64,000 nt of DNA from Peribacillus folii (GCF_030271255.1 NZ_JASJOM010000003.1:310001-374000), one strand, 5' to 3'. Counted from the first letter of the stretch, positions 32,319 to 41,227 are shown. A program made the numbers and translations. The notes: generated by a model from the sequence alone, not told the origin.

Positions 32319-32405
32319 ATGCAAGCGCTTGTACTGAAAACAAACGTGGGTAAAAAAAATTAACGAGAAGTGAAAACGCAAACATGAATGACTTTTCAGA
32401 ACATT
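32319..32405 (+). promoter_or_regulatory. Regulatory region of the nup operon: cre-like and CodY-like sites
   Basis: GTGAAAACGCAAACAT (32370-32385) matches the CcpA cre consensus WTGNAARCGNWWWCAW at 15 of 16 positions. ACTTTTCAGAACATT (32391-32405) matches the CodY box AATTTTCWGAAAATT at 13 of 15. A third palindrome, centred on CAAGCGCTTG (32322-32331), is a weaker cre candidate. The B. subtilis nupNOPQ operon is known to be CodY-repressed. No clear -35/-10 pair was found. Confidence 0.6.
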
Positions 32406-32442
32406 CCTGCTCTACAAACTATGTACATTAGGGGGATAAAAA

Positions 32443-33543
32443 TTGAAAAAGCGCAAATTTGGTCTAGCTCTATCACTTGTTCTTGCAGCTGGCACGTTAT
32501 TGGGAGCATGTGGTAATTCAGAGAATGATGATAAAGATTCTTCAAATGGAAAAGACAAGAAAGATAATTTCACAGTTTCTATGGTTACCGATATTGGCGG
32601 AATCGATGACAAATCCTTCAACCAATCTGCTTGGGAAGGTCTTCAAGCTTTTGGTAAAGATAATGGATTGGAAAAAGGAAAAGACGGCTATAATTACATT
32701 CAGTCAAAATCAGATTCAGAGTATACGACGAACCTAAATACGCTAGTAAAAGAAAATTACAACATCATTTATGCGATCGGGTACGCATTGGCGGAATCGG
32801 TTGATGAGGTTGCTACACAACGCCCTAACTCCCAATTTGCAATCGTGGACAGCGTTGTTAAACAAGATAATGTTGCGAGTATCGTATTTAAAGAGCAACA
32901 AGGGTCATTCCTTGTGGGGGTTATTGCCGGTTTACAGACGAAATCAAATAAAGTCGGCTTCATCGGCGGTGTCGATTCAGAATTGATCAAGAAATTTGAA
33001 GTAGGTTTTAAAGCAGGTGTCCTTTCAGTGAATCCGGATGCGAAAATTACAGCGCAATATGCGGGGTCGTTTGGGGATGCAGCAAAAGGTCAGCAAATGG
33101 CAAATAACATGTATTCTTCTGGAATCGATATCATTTACCAAGCAGCTGGCGGAACAGGAAACGGTGTATTCACTTCAGCCAAGGAATTGAAGAAAAAAGA
33201 TCCTAAAAAAGATATTTGGGTTATCGGGGTAGACCGTGACCAAAAAGAAGAAGGCGCTTTGAAAGTTGATGGAAAAGATTACAATGTTACTTTGACATCA
33301 ATGGTAAAACGTGTGGATGTAGCAGTTCAAGATTTGGCGAAAAAGACAAAAGAGGGTAACTTCCCTGGTGGGGAAACGATTGAATACGGTCTTGAAGAAA
33401 ACGGGATCATGATTTCGGAATCTCAAGAAAATGTTTCGGAAGAATCATTGAAAGCGGTTAATGAATACATCGAAAAAATTAAATCTGGCGAACAAAAAAC
33501 TCCTGGTACTGAAAAAGAATTAAAGGAATTGGGATTTAAATAA
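32443..33543 (+). CDS. nupN: Nucleoside-binding lipoprotein (Bmp/PnrA family)
   Basis: This is the substrate-binding protein of a nucleoside ABC importer, anchored outside the membrane. Start codon TTG follows TTAGGGGGAT. A lipoprotein signal peptide (basic start, hydrophobic stretch, lipobox LGAC with Cys near residue 23) is followed by a Ser/Asp/Lys linker and the Bmp domain ([56 protein letters not shown]). The 366 residues match the family. It is likely the orthologue of B. subtilis NupN, although that operon is at another locus there. A terminator-like stem follows, which would let it be made in excess over the other subunits. Confidence 0.92.
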   Translation: MKKRKFGLALSLVLAAGTLLGACGNSENDDKDSSNGKDKKDNFTVSMVTDIGGIDDKSFNQSAWEGLQAFGKDNGLEKGKDGYNYIQSKSDSEYTTNLNTLVKENYNIIYAIGYALAESVDEVATQRPNSQFAIVDSVVKQDNVASIVFKEQQGSFLVGVIAGLQTKSNKVGFIGGVDSELIKKFEVGFKAGVLSVNPDAKITAQYAGSFGDAAKGQQMANNMYSSGIDIIYQAAGGTGNGVFTSAKELKKKDPKKDIWVIGVDRDQKEEGALKVDGKDYNVTLTSMVKRVDVAVQDLAKKTKEGNFPGGETIEYGLEENGIMISESQENVSEESLKAVNEYIEKIKSGEQKTPGTEKELKELGFK

Positions 33544-33567
33544 TTCAGTCAGAAATGATAAGGAATG

Positions 33568-33590
33568 AGAAGGCCTGTTAAAGGCCTTCT
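33568..33590 (+). terminator. Partial terminator after nupN
   Basis: AGAAGGCCT (33568-33576) and AGGCCTTCT (33582-33590) pair perfectly around GTTAA. The tail ATCCTATTT is only moderately T-rich, so some read-through into nupO is likely. Confidence 0.7.
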
Positions 33591-33609
33591 ATCCTATTTC
33601 ATATGTATG

Positions 33610-33742
33610 AAAAACCGAATGAAAGACTATGACGGATTTTGTAGTTTTTCATTTGGTTTTTTATGAAAAAAACCAAATGAGAACTATTAGGAATCTATCA
33701 ATATCTCCTAGTTAGGTATCAGAATCCTCATTTCTATAGGAG
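33610..33742 (+). promoter_or_regulatory. Three-segment alternative hairpin leader before nupO
   Basis: Segment A (33610-33629) pairs along its whole 20 bases with segment B (33642-33661), with only two G-U pairs. Segment C (33667-33686), a near copy of A, pairs with B over at least 13 bases. A:B and B:C therefore exclude each other. Downstream CTCCTA (33705-33710) is complementary to the nupO Shine-Dalgarno TAGGAG (33737-33742), and the end of C with AGGA (33682-33692) can pair with TCCTAGTT (33706-33713). This is the layout of a translational switch, but function is inference. Confidence 0.45.
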
Positions 33743-33752
33743 TTGATTATAC

Positions 33753-35288
33753 GTGGAACATGTAATTGAGATGCTTAATATCCGTAAAGAATTTCCAGGT
33801 ATCGTTGCGAATGATAATATAACCCTTCAGGTGAAAAAAGGGGAAATTCACGCATTGTTAGGCGAAAATGGAGCTGGAAAATCCACGCTAATGAATGTCC
33901 TGTTCGGTTTATATCAGCCAGAACAGGGAGAAATTCGTGTCAATGAGCAGGTTGTTCAAATTACAAGCCCGAATATTGCCAATGACCTCGGCATCGGTAT
34001 GGTGCATCAGCATTTTATGCTGGTAGATCCATTTACTGTTACCGAAAATATCATTCTAGGAAAAGAACCATCGAAATTTGGAAAGGTCAATGTAAAGGAA
34101 GCGAGTGAAGAGGTAAGGAAGCTTTCGGAACGGTACCACTTAAGTGTCGATCCGGATGCGAAAATTGCTGATATTTCCGTAGGGATGCAGCAGAGGGTGG
34201 AAATTTTGAAAACCCTGTACAGAGGTGCGGAAATACTGATATTTGATGAACCTACAGCTGTATTGACACCTCAGGAAATAAAAGAATTGATCACGATCAT
34301 GAAGGCCCTGATTAAGGAAGGTAAGTCCATAATCCTGATTACCCATAAGTTAAAGGAAATTATGGAAGTATGCGATCGAGTTACGGTCATTAGAAAAGGA
34401 AAGGGCATTGGGACAGTCAATGTAAAGGAAACAAACCCTAATGAACTGGCCAGTCTAATGGTTGGAAGAGATGTCGTTTTCAAAACGGATAAATCCGCAG
34501 CAACTCCTCAAGAAGTCGTACTGGAAGTGAAGAATCTGGAAGTGAAAGATTCCCGTGGTGTATCGGCGGTCCATAACCTTGACCTTTCTGTACGTGCTGG
34601 TGAAATCATCGGAATTGCGGGAGTGGATGGCAACGGACAGTCGGAACTTATCGAGGCTCTTACGGGTTTAAAGAAAGTGACTAATGGAATTATATCACTG
34701 AACGGCAAACAAATACAGAATATGAAACCTCGTAAAATCACTGAGGCTGGAGTAGGGCACATTCCTGAGGATCGTCATAAACATGGGCTTGTGCTGGACT
34801 TTAGCATTGGGGAAAATATCGTACTGCAAACTTATTATCAAGAACCTTTTTCGTCAGGCGGCATTTTGCATTCGAAGAAAATCTTCGATAAGGCCCGCAC
34901 GATCATTAAGGAATATGATGTGAGGACACCAGACGAATATACGCCTGCCAGGGCACTGTCTGGTGGTAACCAGCAAAAAGCGATCATTGGCCGAGAAGTG
35001 GATAGAAACCCTGATTTATTGATTGCGGCCCAGCCTACACGCGGGTTGGATGTCGGTGCGATCGAGTTCATCCACCGTCGGTTAATTGAACAACGTGACG
35101 CTGGTAAAGCGGTACTTCTCATCTCTTTTGAACTCGATGAAATCATGAATGTCAGCGATAAGATCGCCGTCATTTATGAAGGGGAAATCGTTGCGATTGT
35201 CGATCCAAAAGAAACGACAGAACAGGAATTGGGACTATTAATGGCTGGAAGCAAGCGTCCGGAAGCAGGTGAAAGAGAACATGTCTAA
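33753..35288 (+). CDS. nupO: Nucleoside ABC transporter ATP-binding protein
   Basis: This ATPase, with two fused nucleotide-binding domains (511 residues), energises nucleoside uptake. First domain: Walker A GENGAGKST, Q-loop region MVHQHFMLVDPFTVTENI, DISVGMQQRVEILKTLYRGAEILIFDEP (the degenerate signature and Walker B). Second domain: degenerate Walker A GVDGNGQSE and signature LSGGNQQKAIIGREV with AAQPTRGLDVGAIE. This is the NupO/YufO-type sugar/nucleoside family. GTG start with TAGGAG ten bases upstream; that ribosome site may be masked by the leader. It overlaps nupP. Confidence 0.94.
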   Translation: MEHVIEMLNIRKEFPGIVANDNITLQVKKGEIHALLGENGAGKSTLMNVLFGLYQPEQGEIRVNEQVVQITSPNIANDLGIGMVHQHFMLVDPFTVTENIILGKEPSKFGKVNVKEASEEVRKLSERYHLSVDPDAKIADISVGMQQRVEILKTLYRGAEILIFDEPTAVLTPQEIKELITIMKALIKEGKSIILITHKLKEIMEVCDRVTVIRKGKGIGTVNVKETNPNELASLMVGRDVVFKTDKSAATPQEVVLEVKNLEVKDSRGVSAVHNLDLSVRAGEIIGIAGVDGNGQSELIEALTGLKKVTNGIISLNGKQIQNMKPRKITEAGVGHIPEDRHKHGLVLDFSIGENIVLQTYYQEPFSSGGILHSKKIFDKARTIIKEYDVRTPDEYTPARALSGGNQQKAIIGREVDRNPDLLIAAQPTRGLDVGAIEFIHRRLIEQRDAGKAVLLISFELDEIMNVSDKIAVIYEGEIVAIVDPKETTEQELGLLMAGSKRPEAGEREHV

Positions 35289-36324
35289 ATATTTTTATAA
35301 ATTAACGAGTCCCTTATTTGCCGTAATCCTAGGATTGCTTGCTGGGGCAATTATCATGTTAGTGAGTGGATATAACCCAGTTGAAGGGTATGGGGCAATG
35401 TTGGCCGGAATCGCTGGCGATTCCTATTATACTGGTGAAACTTTACGAACGATCATACCATATATCCTTGCTGGTTTAGCTGTTGCCTTCGCGTTTAGAA
35501 CAGGTTTGTTCAATATTGGTGTCGAAGGTCAATTAATCGTTGGCTGGCTTGCAGCAGTATGGGTCGGGGTAGCGTTTGATCTCCCGAAAATCATTCACTT
35601 GCCATTAGCCATACTTGCGGGTGCTGTAGCTGGATCGCTTTGGGCTTTTATTCCAGGGTTCTTGAAGGCTAAATTTCGCGTGCATGAAGTAATCGTATCC
35701 ATCATGCTGAATTATACCGCTTTGTATGTAACGAACTACTTAATACAAAATGTCATTTCCGATAATCAGGATAAAACGGAACGGATTGCTGAAACGGCAT
35801 CCCTCCGCTCGCCGTTTTTTGAGAGTTTAACAGATTTCTCCCGACTTCATTGGGGAATCTTCATTGCGATCATCTGTGTGTTCATCATGTGGTTCATCCT
35901 GGAAAAGACGAAAACCGGTTTCGAGTTGAAAGCTGTTGGGTTCAATCAGCAGGCTTCCGAATATTCCGGTATGAGCGTAAACAAAAATATCATTTTATCC
36001 ATGGTCATCTCCGGTGCATTTGCTGGCCTGGCTGGAGCGATGGAGGGTCTGGGTACTTTTGGTTATGCAGCGATTAAAGGTGGATTTACGGGAATCGGGT
36101 TTGATGGGATTGCCGTTGCCTTGTTGGGAGCCAACTCGGCAATCGGGGTTGTCCTGGCAGCTTTCTTGTTCGGCGGCCTTAAAGCAGGCGCGATCAATAT
36201 GCCATTACAGACAGGCATTCCAAGTGAAATTGTTGATATCGTCATTGCATTGATTATATTTTTTGTTGCCTCCAGCTATTTTATCCGCTGGATTGTGCAA
36301 CGCTTTAAGAAGGGGGCGAAATAA
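35281..36324 (+). CDS. nupP: Nucleoside ABC transporter permease 1
   Basis: This is an integral membrane permease of the BPD_transp_2 family, 347 residues with about ten hydrophobic helices (for example LFAVILGLLAGAIIMLV and NIILSMVISGAFAGLAGAMEGLG). VHEVIVSIMLNYTALYV is typical of YufP-type nucleoside permeases. I prefer ATG 35281 (overlapping nupO by 8 bases, GCAGGTGA upstream) to the in-frame GTG 35269. Together with NupQ it forms the channel served by NupO and NupN. Confidence 0.92.
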   Translation: MSKYFYKLTSPLFAVILGLLAGAIIMLVSGYNPVEGYGAMLAGIAGDSYYTGETLRTIIPYILAGLAVAFAFRTGLFNIGVEGQLIVGWLAAVWVGVAFDLPKIIHLPLAILAGAVAGSLWAFIPGFLKAKFRVHEVIVSIMLNYTALYVTNYLIQNVISDNQDKTERIAETASLRSPFFESLTDFSRLHWGIFIAIICVFIMWFILEKTKTGFELKAVGFNQQASEYSGMSVNKNIILSMVISGAFAGLAGAMEGLGTFGYAAIKGGFTGIGFDGIAVALLGANSAIGVVLAAFLFGGLKAGAINMPLQTGIPSEIVDIVIALIIFFVASSYFIRWIVQRFKKGAK

Positions 36325-37284
36325 GTGGACTTTTATCAGGTGCTACAAATCATCATTCCGTCCATGATTGCTTACGCTGCCCCGCTGATTTTCACTGCGC
36401 TTGGTGGTGTATTTTCTGAACGATCTGGTGTTATCAATATCGGGCTGGAAGGGCTAATGGTGATTGGGGCCTTCACCGGAATCGTCTTTAACTTAATGTA
36501 TGCAGATGTATTGGGAGCCTGGACGCCATGGCTTTCCGTTTTAGTCGCCATGATTGCCGCTTTGCTATTTTCAACGCTTCATGCCGTCGCTTCCATAACA
36601 TTCCGCGCCGATCAAACCGTTAGCGGGGTGGCTATAAACTTATTGGCGGTAGGGCTTACATTATTTCTTGTTAAGAAGATTTATGATAAAGGGCAAACGG
36701 ATATCATTGCCGAAACTTTCCCGAGGATAGATATTCCATTGCTGAGCGATATCCCTTTCATAGGGCCAATCTTGTTTTCAAACGGCTACTATATTGCTTA
36801 TCTGGCCATCATTGTGGCAATCATCGTTTGGTATATCATTTTTAAAACACCATTTGGGCTTCGCCTCCGTTCGGTGGGAGAGCACCCGATGGCTGCTGAT
36901 ACAATGGGTGTGAATGTGACTAAGATCCGATATCAAGCTGTGCTTCTATCTGGAGCATTTGCGGGAATCGGGGGAGCAATCCATGCGACTTTATTTGCGA
37001 ATGACTTTAGTCATACGACCATCAATGGACAAGGTTTCATGGCCATTGCCGCGATGATTTTCGGTAAGTGGAACCCACTTGGAGCAATGGGTGCTGCGTT
37101 ATTCTTTGGTTTGGCGCAAAGCTTAAGCATCGTGGGTTCCAGCCTTCCGTTCATTAAAGACATTCCGTCCGTATTTTTATTGATCATGCCATATATCTTG
37201 ACAATCATTGCCCTAACAGGATTCATTGGCCGTGCAGATGCTCCAAAAGCATCGGGACAGCCGTATATCAAAGGGAAAAGATAA
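36325..37284 (+). CDS. nupQ: Nucleoside ABC transporter permease 2
   Basis: The second permease subunit, 319 residues, is paralogous to NupP (GVFSERSGVINIGLEGLMVIGAFTG, TFRADQTVSGVAINLLAVGLTLF, GLRLRSVGEHPMAADTMGVNV). GTG follows the nupP stop without a gap and has AAGGGGGCG as ribosome site, showing tight coupling. A strong terminator ends the operon. Confidence 0.92.
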   Translation: MDFYQVLQIIIPSMIAYAAPLIFTALGGVFSERSGVINIGLEGLMVIGAFTGIVFNLMYADVLGAWTPWLSVLVAMIAALLFSTLHAVASITFRADQTVSGVAINLLAVGLTLFLVKKIYDKGQTDIIAETFPRIDIPLLSDIPFIGPILFSNGYYIAYLAIIVAIIVWYIIFKTPFGLRLRSVGEHPMAADTMGVNVTKIRYQAVLLSGAFAGIGGAIHATLFANDFSHTTINGQGFMAIAAMIFGKWNPLGAMGAALFFGLAQSLSIVGSSLPFIKDIPSVFLLIMPYILTIIALTGFIGRADAPKASGQPYIKGKR

Positions 37285-37292
37285 TGATTGCT

Positions 37293-37323
37293 CCGGTCAG
37301 TCAACTGTGCTGACCGGTTTTTT
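37293..37323 (+). terminator. Terminator of the nup operon
   Basis: CCGGTCAG (37293-37300) pairs with CTGACCGG (37310-37317), followed by six T bases. Confidence 0.9.
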
Positions 37324-37394
37324 CGTAGGATAAAGGCAAAGGGTTGGCGGGTGGATGAAAGCAAGGGTGAAAACCTAAAAAAAGTGCCTGTTAC

Positions 37395-37424
37395 TTGCAT
37401 GATTTTTCCTTTCACATGTATATT
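37395..37424 (+). promoter_or_regulatory. Promoter of ymfF
   Basis: TTGCAT (37395-37400), an 18-base spacer and TATATT (37419-37424), about 80 bases before ymfF. Confidence 0.55.
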
Positions 37425-37503
37425 TTAAGTAGATGTTTAAAAGGGTTCCTAAATACAAACAATAAGCTACTAAAGGTGATTCATATAATGAGGAGGATTA
37501 TTC

Positions 37504-38784
37504 ATGTCTATCGCTTCCGATATAATAAAGGAAAAAAGCGGCTACAAACTTCATGTGGTCCGTACGGATAAATATAAAACGAATACACTCGTGCTGAAGC
37601 TGAAAGCTCCCTTGACGAAGGAAAAGGTTACATATCGCGCATTGGTGCCGTATGTGCTGCAGAGCAATACGAGTAAATATCCTACAACGCCTGAGCTTCG
37701 ATCATATCTTGATGAATTATACGGGGCGAGTTTCTATGTGGATGTCGCAAAAAAGGGAGAATATCAAATCGTTAGTTTCACCATTGATATCGTCAATGAA
37801 AAATTTCTTAGTGATTCCGCACCGCTTCTTGAAAAAGCTTTCGATTTATTATCGGAGGTGATCTTTCACCCGAAAAAGAATGGCGAAGCATTTGATCCTA
37901 AAACGGTTTCCAATGAAATCCGTTCCTTGAAACAGCGCCTTCAATCCATTTCCGATGATAAGATGCGCTATTCAGCGACCAGGCTTGTCGAAGAAATGTG
38001 CAAAGCCGAACCTTATGCCCTTGAAGCGAGTGGCAATCTAGAGGACTTGGAAACGATAACGCCAGAATCCCTTTTCTCTTATTATCAAAAAATGCTGGCT
38101 GAAGATGAAATCGACTTATATGTAATAGGTGACATCGTTGAATCAGAGGTGGAGGCTTTAGCTGAGAAGTATGTATCATTGAAGGATCGGGAACCGGTAC
38201 GTTTGCCAAGGAATACCGGCAAGGAAGTAGGGAAAGAAAAGGAAGTCATCGAAAACTCGGATGTCAAACAAGGTAAATTGAATATCGGCTACCGGACCCA
38301 TGTTGCCTATGGCGACCCTGATTATTATGCATTGCAGCTTTTCAATGGAATTTTTGGCGGTTTTTCACATTCAAAACTATTCATCAATGTCAGGGAAAAA
38401 GCCAGTCTAGCGTATTATGCCGCTTCAAGGCTCGAAAGCCATAAAGGGCTATTGATGGTCATGGCGGGAATTGAAAATGTGAATTACAAGCAAGCACTCG
38501 AAATCATTCATGCGCAAATGAATGAAATGAAGCAGGGGAATTTCTCCGAGGCTGAACTGGAACAGACGAAGGCGGTCGTAAAGAATCAGCTTCTTGAAAC
38601 GATCGACGTTTCCAGGGGTCTGGTGGAAATTTTGTACCATAATGTGATATCCGGGCAAAACATTTCACTCGACGATTGGTTTGCCGAAACGGAACGGACG
38701 ACGAAGGAAGAAATCGTTGCCGTAGGCAAGAAAATTCAGCTCGATACAATTTATTTCCTAACAGAAGCGGGGGTGCAAGAGTAA
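37504..38784 (+). CDS. ymfF: M16 peptidase-like protein YmfF (no zinc motif)
   Basis: This 426-residue M16-fold protein keeps the family's architecture (RALVPYVLQSNTSKYPTTPELRSYLDELYGASFYVDV, and late SHSKLFINVREKASLAYYAASRLE) but lacks the HxxEH zinc motif that its partner YmfH has. Non-catalytic M16 subunits typically pair with a catalytic one, so YmfF-YmfH is probably a heterodimeric protease. In B. subtilis ymfFH have been reported to be needed for production of a small sporulation or peptide signal; I do not rely on this. Ribosome site GAGGAGG. It overlaps ymfH by one base (TAATG). Confidence 0.93.
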   Translation: MSIASDIIKEKSGYKLHVVRTDKYKTNTLVLKLKAPLTKEKVTYRALVPYVLQSNTSKYPTTPELRSYLDELYGASFYVDVAKKGEYQIVSFTIDIVNEKFLSDSAPLLEKAFDLLSEVIFHPKKNGEAFDPKTVSNEIRSLKQRLQSISDDKMRYSATRLVEEMCKAEPYALEASGNLEDLETITPESLFSYYQKMLAEDEIDLYVIGDIVESEVEALAEKYVSLKDREPVRLPRNTGKEVGKEKEVIENSDVKQGKLNIGYRTHVAYGDPDYYALQLFNGIFGGFSHSKLFINVREKASLAYYAASRLESHKGLLMVMAGIENVNYKQALEIIHAQMNEMKQGNFSEAELEQTKAVVKNQLLETIDVSRGLVEILYHNVISGQNISLDDWFAETERTTKEEIVAVGKKIQLDTIYFLTEAGVQE

Positions 38785-40070
38785 TGGAGAAAATAGCATT
38801 CACTCAATTGAAGGAAGAACTTTTTCATGAAAAAATGGACAATGGCCTTGAGGTCTATATCCTTCCGAAAGCAGGATTCAATAAATCATTTGCGACGTTC
38901 ACGACGAATTATGGCTCCGTGGACAATCATTTCAAGCCTTTGAAAGAAACGGAATTTTCTAAGGTTCCTGATGGAATTGCCCATTTTCTTGAGCATAAGC
39001 TTTTTGAAAAGGAAGATGGCGATGTTTTTCAGCAATTCTCAAAGCAGGGCGCCTCGGCAAATGCTTTCACTTCTTTTACCCGTACGGCCTACCTGTTTTC
39101 AAGCACGTCCGATTTCAATAAGAATTTAACGACCTTAATCGATTTTGTCCAAGATCCCTACTTCTCGGAAAAGACGGTAGAGAAGGAAAAGGGAATCATT
39201 GGGCAGGAAATCAAAATGTATGATGATAATGCTGACTGGCGGCTATATTTCGGGACGATTGCCAACATGTTTCATCATCATCCCGTAAAAATCGATATTG
39301 CCGGTACTGTGGAATCGATTGCCGATATTACGAAAGATATGCTGTATGAATGCTATAACACGTTTTACCATCCGAGTAACATGCTTCTGTTCGTTGTAGG
39401 ACCTGTTGATGTGGAGAGTACCATGAAGTTAATCCGCGATAATCAAACTAACAAAGGCTATAATGAACAGCCTGATGTGGAGCGTAAATTTGAAGATGAG
39501 CCAAACACCGTTGCTAAGAAAAAGGAAATCTTGAAAATGAATGTCCAGACTCCGAAGGTCATGATTGGAATCAAGGCCACAGATGTTCATCTATCAGGTG
39601 TACAGCTTTTGAAAAGGGAACTGGCGACCAATATTTATTTGGAAATGCTGTTTGGCAAGAGCTCGCCTTTGCATGAGGAACTTTACGGGGAGGGGCTGAT
39701 CGATCAAAGCTTTTCATATGACTATACACAAGAGCGGGGCTTTGGATTTGCATTGGTAGGCGGCGACAGTGCCAAGCCGGAAGAACTGACTAAGTCCATA
39801 TTTTCGATTTTGGAAAAATCGAAAGCGGGAACGGGTCTAAATGAAGAAAGCCTGCATAGGACGATCAAGAAAAAAATCGGTTCATTCCTCCGTTCGTTGA
39901 ATTCACCGGAATATATCGCCAATCAGTTCACCCGATATGCATTCAATGATATGAACTTGTTTGATGTGGTATCGGTGCTTGAAAAACTTACGATAGAAGA
40001 TATCAGGAAGGTCGCGGCAGATTTAATCGCAGAGGAACGGATGACCGTCTGCGAGGTACTTCCTAAATAA
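38784..40070 (+). CDS. ymfH: M16 zinc peptidase YmfH
   Basis: This is the catalytic partner of YmfF: HFLEHKLFEKEDGD (zinc HxxEH near residues 66-70) and the distal Glu in EKGIIGQEIKMYDDNADWR. A C-terminal M16 half includes SSPLHEELYGEGLIDQSFSYDYTQERGFGFALVGG. ATG 38784 overlaps the ymfF stop and has GGGGGTG upstream, giving 428 residues; the longer in-frame start at 38676 lies inside ymfF and is not used. Confidence 0.94.
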   Translation: MEKIAFTQLKEELFHEKMDNGLEVYILPKAGFNKSFATFTTNYGSVDNHFKPLKETEFSKVPDGIAHFLEHKLFEKEDGDVFQQFSKQGASANAFTSFTRTAYLFSSTSDFNKNLTTLIDFVQDPYFSEKTVEKEKGIIGQEIKMYDDNADWRLYFGTIANMFHHHPVKIDIAGTVESIADITKDMLYECYNTFYHPSNMLLFVVGPVDVESTMKLIRDNQTNKGYNEQPDVERKFEDEPNTVAKKKEILKMNVQTPKVMIGIKATDVHLSGVQLLKRELATNIYLEMLFGKSSPLHEELYGEGLIDQSFSYDYTQERGFGFALVGGDSAKPEELTKSIFSILEKSKAGTGLNEESLHRTIKKKIGSFLRSLNSPEYIANQFTRYAFNDMNLFDVVSVLEKLTIEDIRKVAADLIAEERMTVCEVLPK

Positions 40071-40089
40071 TAGTAGAGGGGGCTGGAAT

Positions 40090-40815
40090 GTGGGGAAACG
40101 TTTTGCCCTTATAACTGGTGCCAGTGGAGGAATCGGCAGGGAAATTGCCATCAAGCTTGCAGAAGAGAATTATTCACTTTATTTACATTATAATAGTAAT
40201 GAAGAGGCGATCATCGACTTGATAGAAGAACTGAAGCCTCACCAAGTAGAACTCATTCCCATACAAGCGGATTTGTCTACACCGGATGGGTACAAAATAT
40301 TGGCGGAAAATATTTTCTCCCTTCATGCCATTGTCCTCAATAGCGGCAATAGCTATTATGGGCTCATATCAGACATGGATGACAGGGTTGTCAATGAAAT
40401 GGTCCAATTGCATGTAACAAGTCCTTTCCAATTAACGAAAGCACTGCTTCCCAAGTTGATGTACCAGGAACGGGCTGCCATTGTGGCCGTCACATCCATA
40501 TGGGGCCAAACAGGGGCTTCTTGTGAGGTATTATATTCAATGGTCAAGGGTGGGCAAAATGCTTTCATTAAAGCATTGAGCAAGGAAGTCTCACTCAATG
40601 GAATCCGGGTGAATGCAGTTGCTCCCGGTGCAATTTCAACATCCATGCTTGAATCTTTCAGTGCTGACGATCTGGAAATCATCAAGGGGGATATTCCAAT
40701 GGGCAGGATGGGGAACGCAAATGAAGTCGCCGAGGCTGTTTTCTATTTACTTTCCGACAAGGCATCTTATATTACAGGACAAATTTTAGGTGTCAATGGT
40801 GGATGGTACACATGA
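40090..40815 (+). CDS. ymfI: Short-chain dehydrogenase/reductase YmfI
   Basis: This is a classical SDR of 241 residues: cofactor motif TGASGGIGREIA (about 9-20), NSGNSYYGLI in place of the NNAG motif, Ser/Tyr/Lys catalytic centre (VTSIWGQTG, then YSMVK), NAVAPGAISTSM and C-terminal YITGQILGVNGGWYT. GTG follows GAGGGGG by 7 bases and lies 19 bases after ymfH. It is FabG-like, but the substrate is unknown; the real ketoacyl reductase FabG is encoded elsewhere in Bacillus. Confidence 0.92.
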   Translation: MGKRFALITGASGGIGREIAIKLAEENYSLYLHYNSNEEAIIDLIEELKPHQVELIPIQADLSTPDGYKILAENIFSLHAIVLNSGNSYYGLISDMDDRVVNEMVQLHVTSPFQLTKALLPKLMYQERAAIVAVTSIWGQTGASCEVLYSMVKGGQNAFIKALSKEVSLNGIRVNAVAPGAISTSMLESFSADDLEIIKGDIPMGRMGNANEVAEAVFYLLSDKASYITGQILGVNGGWYT

Positions 40816-40896
40816 TTTTTTTGTATGGCATGTATAATTTTCTCCGTTCCTTCACAAAATATCTTTGTACCATTTTGAAGGAAAGGGTGACCATTC

Positions 40897-41154
40897 ATGT
40901 CTGTATTAGACAATTGGGATCAATGGAAAAATTTCTTAGGCGACAGATTAAATCAAGGTGAGCAACAGGGATTATCCGAAGGTGCTGTCAACAACTTGGC
41001 TTTCGAAATCGGTGATTATTTGGCTAAGCAGGTTGAGCCTCAAAATGATCAAGAAAAAGTCCTTGCTGATCTTTGGTCAGTCGCCAGCGAACAAGAAAAA
41101 CATGCCATGGCAAGCGTTATGGTAAAGTTAGTCGAGAACAACGGAACTAAGTAA
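40897..41154 (+). CDS. ymfJ: DUF3243 protein YmfJ
   Basis: This protein of 85 residues (MSVLDNWDQWKNFLGDRLNQ, DYLAKQVEPQNDQEKVLADLW, EQEKHAMASVMVKLVE) is the DUF3243 family member found after ymfI in Bacillus. It looks like a helical, soluble, acidic protein. AAAGGGTGA lies before the ATG. A very long hairpin follows the stop. Confidence 0.92.
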   Translation: MSVLDNWDQWKNFLGDRLNQGEQQGLSEGAVNNLAFEIGDYLAKQVEPQNDQEKVLADLWSVASEQEKHAMASVMVKLVENNGTK

Positions 41155-41157
41155 ATA

Positions 41158-41227
41158 CCTCAAGCCAAAAGGCCCTGTTATTTATTAACAGGGCCTTTGG
41201 CTTGAGGATATGCCGATAATTATCCTC
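41158..41227 (+). terminator. Very long hairpin after ymfJ, overlapping a second stem
   Basis: A 22-bp stem (41158-41180 with 41186-41207, one bulged A) has a five-base loop. There is no T-run after it. GAGGATA at its end (41204-41210) can instead pair with TATCCTC (41221-41227), so the two stems compete for GAGG. It may be an end-protecting or RNase III-type structure; a terminator role is likely only in part. Confidence 0.65.
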
